Of a DNA stretch of 64,000 bases, positions 39,045-50,200 are shown piece after piece. Each line of letters begins with the position of its first letter. Position 1 is the first letter of the stretch. This DNA is from Atrina japonica. Taxonomy: Eukaryota; Mollusca; Bivalvia; Pterioida; Pinnidae. The notes under the pieces are model-generated. The model saw only the letters and a list, made by a program, of their open reading frames with translations, searched no databases and was not told the origin of the DNA. The stretch covers positions 271,001-335,000 of the forward strand of contig BROG01000266.1 in NCBI GenBank assembly GCA_030159075.1, written 5' to 3'. The position numbers and the translations under genes were made by a program.

Positions 39045-42000
39045 CACATTAATATTTTTTTTTGGCTTTTTCATTGTTTTAAACCTACAAGTTATGCAGG
39101 CAATATATAAACCACTGTTTGTATTACATAATTATCAGGACAGTTACTAATATCTAGATGTAATTTATGGGTTCAGCCCTTTTGAGTCATATATTGAAAA
39201 TAAAATAAAATCAACAGGATATTTACAGGAGTTGTCTCCTCTTAATCTAAATATTGAATTTACATTGTGTAGAAAGAAAACATCATTCTGGAAATATCTC
39301 TCACTGGAGAATACATATGAGATAAAATATTAAGTACTGGGGGAGTAAGTGTGTCATAACAAGATCTGATTATTTCCTGTATGTTTTCTGCATGAAAATG
39401 GCATCTTTATATTTGTGGAATTACCATATAATTATTAAGTCACTCTTAAGCTTGATTTTGCCTGTGGCATGACCACTTAAAAGTCCTGGTGAGGCAGGGA
39501 GAGATGATGTGTGTGTGTGTTTGTCCCTCTTGAGTGTTCTCTTTTTCTAATGGCTTTTTCTAAGTGCCATTACACTTATACAATCTGGCAAATGTATCAA
39601 ACTGCACAAGCTAGACACTTTACCCTTCATCTCGGTAGAGAGCCGTACAGACACAAGATGAAAACTCACCTCAGAAAATCTGGTATAATCTGGGATCGAG
39701 CTAGGTAGCTTCACGTTGAAGATCTGGGACTCTAGCATTTGAGTTACTCTGTCCACCGTACATTTGTGTATGTATTTGTAGATTACATCTGTGATGTTGA
39801 CTTTGTATAACAAAAGTCAAGTTCACATAATTAAATATTGATCAGGCCAAATGTAAATACTGTATACCTGCAAATTTTTGCCCCTGGTTATTTTTGGTTA
39901 TTTGGTGCTCTGATAATTTTTTATCAGATATGGTGATCTTTAAGAATCTTTTCTAAAACATAGTGATCCGAGAATTTAAAAAATAAGATATGGTGATCTT
40001 TAAGGATCTTTTCTAAAACATTGTGATCCGAGAATTTAAAAAATAAGATATGGTGCTCTTTAAGAATCTTTTCTAAAACATATTGCTCCGAGAATTTAAA
40101 AAATAAGATATGGTGCTCTCTGAGAATGATGATCTGGTGCTCTGAGAATTTCTTTTACAAGATATGGTGCTCTCAGAGAATCTTTCTTTAAAATAAATTG
40201 TGCTCTGAGAATCTAGAGTAATATTTCATCTCTTTCATGTACATGTAGTAATATATGGGTACAGTGGAACTTTACCTAAATACCACCACACTAAGGAGAC
40301 CACATCACTATTAAGACCACAAATTTTCAGTCTGTTGAAAATTTTGGAATAAATATTAGATAGAAGAGACTCTAACTTAAGAGACCACCCAGCTAATCAG
40401 ACTACTCTGAGTTAGTCATTTACATGTAGGTGGTCTTAATAGCGAGGTTCCACTTTACATTATAAGAAGATGAAAACCTCACCTGCGAAAAATCTGTGGA
40501 AATTGATACGATGTGGTGCTGTTTGGTTTGGTTCCTGTCCGGAAGTGTTAGCGATTAATGAAAATATAGTTGCTCCACCCAACATCCATAGTAAGATTGT
40601 CTTGTAATTACTATCACTAAAATAATCCATGTTTTGATATGTTGTTTCAATTTTCTTTTTGTATTATTCTGGTTTTTTTTTTTTTTTAATTCCTGTTCAC
40701 TTTTGTCACAATTATTTTCCAGATATTAGAAATCACTTTAAAGAATTTCCTGTATGCCTGTCTGAACTTTTGATGTTTTAAAACAAAAATTGTTTTTCTT
40801 TAGAAAGTATTGGTCATATTACCAGGTATAAACATACTCATATACATATTTTTCATCATTTCTCAAGTCTGTATTAAGCTGTTCAAGTCTGTACAAAGCT
40901 GTATTGCTAGTGTATGTCAGATGTAACATTGGGACAGATTTTTTTGTAAGTTTTTAACCTTTTCTGAGTCTTATTTGTAATTAATCTTTAATTGACAGGT
41001 TTTGTGTACAGTGTTCGAAAAGCACTGATTGATTATCCCTTACATATTTTTTTTAACCTGCGTAATTTTTTCGCACACATTCCTAATGAGACGATTGCAA
41101 GGAACAATAGAAGTTTGAACCTCAAGGTGTTTGTTTGCGTGTGTCATTATGTAGCCCTGTGTTGTATCTTGAGGCAGTATATCGGTGATCTAACCTGTGT
41201 TTGTCTTCTTGTGGTCATGCAAAATACAAATGTGGACTTAATATAATTGTAAATATACAAATTATAAAATTTGTTTATGTGGTAATCTGAAGTTTTATCT
41301 CTGAAGCCTTAATTTTCTTCTTTCTTTCTCTCTCTCTCTCAGAAAAGAAAAAATATCGTTGATTGCCAGTAACAGAAAAAAATTGCATTTCACAACAATT
41401 TATTTCATATACTGGTATATAAAAATTAGGAAACCCTGTATATGGATTCATTTTCTTAGGGTAAAAGGATATTAATTCAATTAATCTCTCTCTCCCTCTT
41501 TTCCTCCTCCCCTCTCTTTCTCTTTCTTTCTCCCTCCCCCCCTCTCTCTCTTTGTGTCTTTCTCAGATGGATTTTTTTTTATTGGTATAGTTGCAAAACT
41601 TGAAGATGCTTTTGCCATACATTGACATTTTCCATATATTTTTATGTTTTGTCTATTAATGGGACTATGACTGAAATCCATTGTTAATTAAGAAATCATT
41701 GATTCAGGGTAATTAAAACTGAAAGAAATTGAAAATAAATGACATCCCTTAAAAATGATTAAATAATATATATATAAGTATATAGATTTAAGCCCAAGCT
41801 AGATTAAGACATTACGTGATAGGGTGAATGTGCCTGGATGATCTTTATCAATCAAAATTGTAACAGTTCATTACCTGTAATTTACCTGTCTGTCAGGTAA
41901 GTCATCAGATGGCTGGGATTTACGGCTGGTGTCATGTTACAAAGTCACAACGTGTGTCCTATCAATTCTGAGGTATCGCCATCAAGAGCTTCAGGAAATT

Positions 42001-45000
42001 TGATCGTTATCTGTTTGACAGTAGGGACCATTCATTGATTGATAGGCTAAGTTATAGTGCAAATTGTATTAAAAAAAATTGTACTAATAAAATGTTTTTA
42101 GTTCATGTTTTTTTTCTTTTTCTTTTCTCTCTTATTTTTTACTATTTATTTTGTTCTACATATTATTAATCAGTAAATGATTTTAGCAAATATGTTTGCA
42201 GGTAACAAATTTATTAAATGATCAAGAATTTTTATGACATCTCCATTATATTATTTAAATATGAAAAATAAAAAAATAATGATAAACAAATTTCCATCGT
42301 GTTTTCTGTAATCAAAGCACTGTAGGATCATGAATTTTGTTTTGGAGTTTGGTAATCTGGGGCACGTTATATTTTACTTGTTTGCCTGTTTGCAACGTTT
42401 TTATTTCTGCCAAATAACTGAGTTTCTTTCCCAAGATTTTATTCAAATTTGGTACACGTACAATACTAGGAGATAAATGAGTTCCCAAAATGTATTTTAA
42501 CTTTTTATTATTAGTAAATTTGTGTGTTTTGTTTTAATAACTTCTCTAGAATTTGCCCTTTATCCTATTTTAACAAAACTTGATTCTCCAATAATTGAGG
42601 TTTTGGTACTCATATGCTAGAAATTCCATTGCAATCTATTTGTTATTTCAGGAGAAATACATCATTCTTCATGAGAGTAAAATTCTAGTGATGTCATTTC
42701 GATGTTAATACAAAGATAATGAATGGATTTATGACGTAATTCATAAACACCAACATAAAACCATTGATACCAAAGTAATTTATGGATGTAAACTAACGGA
42801 AATATTATCAAAATTAGGCTCAGATTTATAGGGTTGAACATGCCATTTTTCATTTATTTTGAATGTCTACTAAATTCAGAGGACAGAATCAAACAAATGC
42901 AGAATTTCTAAGAATATATAGTGAAATATATATTTGGGAACTCATTTATGTCCTACTGTTTACTGCTTTATATCAATGCAGACTGCTTGTGGTGCTCTAG
43001 AGAGCATTTGACTGACCAGTCAAAGGTCCTGGGGTTGATTCCTAGACCACCATTTATTTTACAAATTAATAGGTAAACTTCCTCACATGTTTGTTGTTCC
43101 CAGAGTAGAACAACCACCATTTATTTTACAAATCAATAGGTAACTTCCTCACATGTTTGTTCCCAGAGTAAAACAACCACCATTATTGGTAAACTTCCTC
43201 ACATGTTTGTTGTTCCCAGAGTAGAACAACCACCATTTATTTTACAAATCAATAGGTAAACTTCCTCACATGTTTGTTCCCAGAGTAAAACAACCACCAT
43301 TATTGGTAAACTTCCTCACATGTTTGTTGTTCCCAGAGTAAAACAACCACCATTTATTTTACAAATTAATAGGTAAACTTCCTCACATGTTTGTTCCCAG
43401 AGTAAAACAACCACCATTATTGGTCAACTTCCTCACATGTTTGTTGTTCCCAGAGTAAAACAACCACCATTATTGGTCAACTTCCTCACATGTTTGTTGT
43501 TCCCAGAGTAAAACAACCACCATTATTGGTCAACTTCCTCACAAGTTTGTTGTTCCCAGAGTAAAACAACCAACATTTATTTTACAAGTTAATAGGTAAA
43601 CTTCCTCACACATTTGGCTTAGGTTCCAGTAGGATTTGAACCTCGACTAATTAGAGGTGGGAGATTTCATGATTTATAGCAAGTGATTACAAGTGATGCA
43701 GGATTGATTGTTTATCGACTGTAAACGTCAATTTCTCCTTTCTTTGAGTGTTCATTTTGCTGATTTTTCTATGCAAACCTTTTCTTTTGCATTTTATTTA
43801 TGCAGAAATAAAACAGTAGCATTTGTATAGATCAATTGATTCACATTGGGGTTAAAAATATCTGAATTTGAAATGAAAACCCCCGTGCAAATATTTCCAC
43901 ATTGGCAGTATGTTTACCATTTCACCCCCTAGTATTTAAATGGTATGTGCTTTTCTATTGTCCTAGATCAGTCAGTTACAGTAAAACCTGCTATAGCGGC
44001 CACCTCTGTATAAGGATTGCCTGTTTATAAAGGCCAGTTTTGTCAAGTCCCTTGACTGCATACTTCAACTAAATTGAACCTGTGTATAAGGGTCACCTGC
44101 ATATAAAGGTCAATATATTATGGTCCCTTGGGTGGCCCCTATATACAGGTTTCACTGTATATACTATAGTTTTAAAAGGTTCTCGTTTACCTCGATTTAT
44201 ATAATTTTAAGTGATCATGATCTTTTATATCACCATATACCAAATGATATTTCAAGGTGAATATGAATATTTTGACAAATTTAATATTTTTGTAAATTTT
44301 AAATTCATTTATTTCAGATAAGTGGCGAGAAGGTCAGTAAAATCAGTCTGGTGGATTTGGCCGGCAGTGAGCGTGCTCAGAAGACTGGTGCTGTTGGAGA
44401 TCGCCTAAGAGAAGGAAGTAATATAAATAAGTACGTACATTTTCAGACATAGTTTTACATATAAAAAATTATCATAATGGTCTTGCTGTTCATTCCTTTA
44501 ACTGGACATAAATGTTTGTTGTTTGAATCTTTTAAGTATTTAAATTTTCTTTTTTGTCAAAACCATATGACAGATTCTCTTTGAATTAGTTATATAGTAT
44601 TTCTTGGGTAAAGTTAACTTAGATTTAAAATATCCCTCTTAACAAGTGTTTTTTTCAAGAGATTTAAATTCTGGTTTGATTTTTTTAAAAAATTTGAATA
44701 TTGTTTAACGCCACACTCAACAATTTTTCAGTTATATTGTGGCAGCCAGTTTTTAATGGTAGAGGAAGAACCCGGTTACAATGTACCCGGGAATATACCA
44801 CCAGCCTTCTGCATGTAAACTGGCAAAGTTTCTCACAAAAATTAGCGAAATTCTGGTTTGAAGTAGTGTTGTACCAATATAATTTTGGAGTTATCTCCCT
44901 TTAACAGTAGAACACTACTCAAAACAGATTTTGATAGAAGATATGTTTTTGTTTGTTTAATGTTTTGAAAATATTTGCTATCCAGAGGATTTTTCGAGTT

Positions 45001-46971
45001 ATCTAATATCATGTAGAGTTGTAATTTCACTTGAGTTTTACAACCTGTACAGGTATATGTCTACCAAGGTAAAGTGGCATATTTTAACCTGCTCTGATTC
45101 CATGTTATCAGTGCTTCAGATAAGCTGTGTATTTACATATTGTACATAAAAAAAAAAAAAAAAAAATCAACAGATACGCAAGCAAGTTAACATCCATGTA
45201 TAAGAAACTCAACCTATCTTAAATCTGAAGAGTAAAATTAAACACATTGGATCTGAAACTTTATACTGACAGATGAAATATCTGAATAGATCTTGGTCCT
45301 AAGTCCTGTAGTGAATATTTTCTTTTACTGACCCACAGTCCTTCAACTGAGACAGTAAAAACCGAGGTTCATTAGGTGTTGGCACATTAAACATATCTCA
45401 CAGCTCAATGGCCGTAAGTGCCGAGCATAGGCCAAAATTTGAAGCCCTTCACTGTCATTTAGTGACGTGTCCATATGAGTGAAAAAATTCTTGAGTGGGA
45501 CGCTAAACAACATTACAACTGACCCTCACCCAGATGTTTAACTTTAATTTAGCAGCCAAGTTATTAGAAGAAAATAAATGGAAATCGTAATTTGGTAACA
45601 AAATTGGAAAATACACACTTGGTAGAAATTCTGTGGGTAAAAATACCCACTGCATTTTGAAGTGGTGGGTATTGTATCTAAATGTTGTGAACATTATCTG
45701 GAGTACTGCATGTACACTAGTTTTGATATTTTTGTATGGGAAATTTGCCTGTGACTTCTGTTATGATTTAACTTCAACATTAAACATGGGGCAATTTATC
45801 TTGGTAGAAAACATGGGCCAATTTATCTTGGTAGAACTTTCAGCACAATGGAATCTCGCCTAAAGACAAACTTGCTTAGGAGACAACTTCACATATAAGA
45901 CTGCAAATATTTAGTCTCTTGAAAATTTCCTGATCAATATGCAACATGAACATGCCATCAATAAAGAGACCACCTTGCTAGTTATACCACTTTTAGTAAG
46001 TCAGTTAGGTGGTGTTAATAGCAAGGTTCCAGCATAAATGTGTACAATCCTCTTCATCTTAACTCATTTTCCTCTAAAGTCACATCTGCACTGGCCTAAG
46101 TCATTGATTTACAGATGAGTCCAATGTTTTACAGGGGTTGATGTGTTAAGGTGGTCCTTTATTACAATAACTTAGGTTTAGTATTCGATGAATCTGATAA
46201 ATATCATGTTCATCAGAGAATTGTTCAGGTGGAGGTGGGTTCGGGTGCTGTTTGGTCCTCAGCTAAATGGGGCTGTGGTAAATATGACCTTTATTGGAAT
46301 ATTGAAAATGTGTGTAGATAGTGAATCAAGAACAATAACTCTTACTTTACTGTCTCAAAGTTAAGGTGGCTAAAATCCAGAAATTAATTTTTTTTAATGG
46401 TGTTTTACGCCACACTCAACAATTTTTCAGTTATATGGTAGCGACCAGTTTTTATCAATGGAGGAGATAACTCTGTTGAAATATTTCTAGGAAGTGACCA
46501 CCAGCCTAGCAGATTTTCTCACAAAAAATCACCTTAGGTGTCAGCAATAGTCGAACCTGCTCTGACCAAAAGTGAGTCCTGAAGTGTTTGTATGTACATG
46601 TACTCATGCATACTTACAATTTTGACTTATTATTTGATATAACTTCAAATCTATGACTATAAACATATATTTAACTCCCTGCCCCCACCCTCCCTCCACC
46701 TTTCAAAATTTCCTCAAGTATCTTTGTGGAATGTTCTTTTCAAAAGTATTAAACTTGCCTTTTAATGGTCCGTGGGGTTGAAAGGTTAATAAACTATTTG
46801 TATCATTTTAGATCACTCACAACATTAGGATTGGTAATATCGGCACTTGCAGATCAAACTGCAGAGAAAAAGAAAAAGGAAAAGTTTGTGCCATACAGAG
46901 ATTCAGTTTTAACATGGCTCCTAAAGGTAAACAGATGAAGTGTGTTGGAACAGTCTTATTTGTATGTGTGT

Positions 46972-47033
<62 letters not shown>

Positions 47034-47151
47034 ACACCTGTGTATGTGTGTGCATTTTAAAATCAGTTCCCAGTTGTTAATCTCCTTTCAGCATGCATTT
47101 TTAAGTGAAAACAACAACTTATTCCACATACATGTATATATATATATATAT

Positions 47152-47249
<98 letters not shown>

Positions 47250-50200
47250 TGTAACCAACCATAATTCACCCTCTGATACCCATGTATCATATATAAAGAA
47301 ATGTATCATGTATGATACACTGTTATGTACAGAAATGTATCATATGTAATAAAGTGGGTACTAGAGAGTTAATCATATGCCCATCTTTTGACAGGGCATA
47401 TTTTGGTAATGTCTGTCTGTCCATGCACACATCCAGGTTTTGTCCAGCTTATAACATTTATATCCCTCATCATAAAATCATCCTGGTCAAATGTTTCTTA
47501 TAGGAATGTGTCATGTCATGACCTTGACTTTGAAATGGGTTATACATGTACATGTATATAGTTTATACGGAGAAATCCTTCAGTGTCACAGATAGCCATA
47601 GCTCATCTACATTTTCATGCTTTTTAATTGGAAATGCAATTTTCAAAACAGTGAAAGGAATGGTGGCATTTTTCCTTCAATTTTAATAGAAACAAATTCT
47701 GAAAGAAAAACAATGATAGATAAAATATTATGAATTTCAGAGAAAAAGTATCTTTCAGAAAGGTTATTTTAAAGAATTACTTTAGTAAGTGTTTTCTGTT
47801 GAATCTGGTCTCACAAAACAGATTTCTGATGTAATACTTATTAATACAGGACAACCTAGGTGGAAACAGCAAAACTGTCATGGTCGCCACAATATCCCCT
47901 GCTGCGGATAATTACGAAGAAACGTTGTCTACACTTCGATATGCAGACAGAGCCAAGAGGATAGTTAATCATGCCGTCATTAACGAAGATCCAAATGCTC
48001 GCATTATACGGGATCTAAGAGACGAGGTCGATGTCCTAAAGAAGCAGTTGTCGGATGCTCAGGTATGCATGTTACTCAGTACATTAATAGTTACTCAGTG
48101 TGTTTACAACTTTAAAACAAAATCAGTGCACTGCAACTTTAAATCATAAAACTTCGATCTAATTGATGTTAGTAATAATAAGAGATTTTGTTTTAAATCT
48201 GATGTATTTTTATATTAAAAAAATTATCCTGATTTTTTCCCCCCTAAAAATTCTTCTTGAAAACCAGTTGACCAGTTTTCTTTAAATTTGGTACGTAGAG
48301 TCATATACAGTAACAATGGTCAGTGCTTTTCAGGAGCTTAAAGAAGAAGGCTAAAACTTGAACAATAGTAGTGCAACGACAAAAACTTTATTTTTAAAAG
48401 CAAGTACACAGAAATGCAATGATGTCATTAATAAATGTTTAAATTTTCAACTTAGTTGCTTTATTTCTGTGTATCGTAAATATATCATATCATCTGGTAC
48501 GAATTGCAGTACATATCGTATCGTCATTACAGTGTATCGTTGCAGCCCTATAAGCTTCTATCTTTGAAAACCTTTTGCTTTTTTTGCTGTAATATACAGC
48601 AAACTGATTGGTTGAAATATTTTTAATGGATAAGTTAGCCCTTAAAAATTATAAAATTCTTAATCTCTGGGTCAGGGGTTGTAGACAGGACAGTAACTAG
48701 AGTGAAAGGTCAGGCAATTTCAACCCCTTTATCTATATCATGTTGTTAACTTTATTCTTTTTCTAACAAACAGAACAATCAAGCACCTGTGCTACAAGAC
48801 AGATTGCAAGAATCTGAGAAGCTTATTAAAGAGATGACCAAAACTTGGGAGGAGAAACTCTCAGAAACTGAGAGAATTCATCAGGTTTGTCACTAGTGTC
48901 TTTTGTCTTAAATGTTTGACCTACATTTTTTTTTTTTTTTGAATGTTTTTATTTGTCTCATTCAACAATTTTTCTATGACTGTATAGGAGGCCTCCATGG
49001 CCGAGTTGTCGCACTTTGAACCATGAAGTCTCTCACTTCTGGTCTGCGCAGGTTCAAGCCTGATTTTTGAGAGAGAATTTCCCAGTTTACTTGCATAGGC
49101 TGGTGGGCTTTTCTGGGAAACTGGGTTCTCTCTTTCACCATTAAAAATTGGCCATCACCATATAACTGAAAAATTGTTGAGTTTAGCATAAAACACTTTT
49201 CAAAATTAGAAATTAAAAATTACTGTATTTTTGCTTTCCATTTTAAATTTGCCCACCCATCTAAGAACGAAAATATGGAGAGAAAAAATCTGCTAAAAGC
49301 TATCTGTCTCAGATGCTGTAATGTTTTGTCATTCTTTTATGTCTTAATTGGGGAGATGTTTTCTGTCTCGCTACAATGCAGTTTTCCGTTTTGCCCCAGG
49401 TTACTTTTGCCCTTTTATGGGGAAAAAAAAATTCACTTCGTCTTAGATTAGCCCTAAATCGCTATGGATGGCTTTTATATCCATGCTTAAATTATTTAGC
49501 TTGAAAATTTCACTTTCATATTCAATTCACCCTCTCATCTAAGGATGGAAATGGAGACAATTTCCAGGTAATTTAAAGTACAAGAGTAAACTGATGTCCT
49601 CGAAAGGGTCATCGTTTTAAATTTGGTAGTAGGAGTGAAGTACAATGTAATAGCATTTCAAGTATACCAAAAAATGATCATGTGACATGAGGCAGATGTC
49701 TGGAATAAAGTAAATATGCATCGGCCATAACCTTTCTTCATTTTTATCTCAACAGGAATAAGAAATTGGCAATATTATAGAAGATCCAATCAAACAAATT
49801 CTGCAATACAAGTTTTTGCAGTTAATTGATATGATTTGGCTGACCATAAATCTAATGAAAGTTTGTTTTTGTCTTAGTAATGACTATCTGTCCGGACTAC
49901 TTCGCATCGTAATAAACTCGGACTTCATCCGGAAAATTTAATTTGCTGCCTATATTATCCTATGTCCTTGTATTATATGTACTTAATTGACTCATCACTG
50001 GTAAGTTAGGTGACAGAATTGTCGCAGAGTGATGTTATGCAGCGTGTTTAGATGTACCAAGTTAAGAATTATTATTGAGTGTCCTGGGAATAACTTGTAT
50101 ACATCAGCATTCAATAACATCGGTAAGCAGTTTGTGTTTTAACCGTATTCTATTTCTAGAAATAGCTTTGATTTGTAGTATGAGGTTCAGATTATTTGAC

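Larger units (their letters stand above)
38777..40482. other. Intron 1 of gene C
   Basis: A 1.7-kb intron with GTGAGG donor and TTTTTGCAG acceptor on the minus strand. It contains (CT)n, (CA)n, a 60-bp tandem repeat and an ACAGT-type element; see separate entries. Confidence 0.75.
40631..44317. other. Upstream of gene C, last part of the large KIF13 intron
   Basis: The presumed promoter of gene C, then AT-rich sequence with CT-rich runs (41320-41342, 41484-41560), a tRNA-like head (42981-43052), a tandem array (43053-43615), a type 2 TTAA-type fragment (43918-43975) and a fold-back element (43977-44161). No coding signal. Confidence 0.55.
44431..46811. other. KIF13 intron after the switch II exon
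   Basis: No exon. Contains a reversed family 1 SINE fragment (44690-44840), a headless family 2 SINE (45330-45515), a fold-back element (45846-46035), a TTAA-type element (46059-46149) and another reversed SINE (46388-46565). Confidence 0.65.

Noticed and set aside
43053..43615. CRISPR-like array
   Set aside because: Units are directly adjacent variants of one sequence without unique spacers, in a eukaryotic intron.
46942..47349. Val/Cys and Ile/Tyr repeat frames
   Set aside because: Translations of TG and TA microsatellites.
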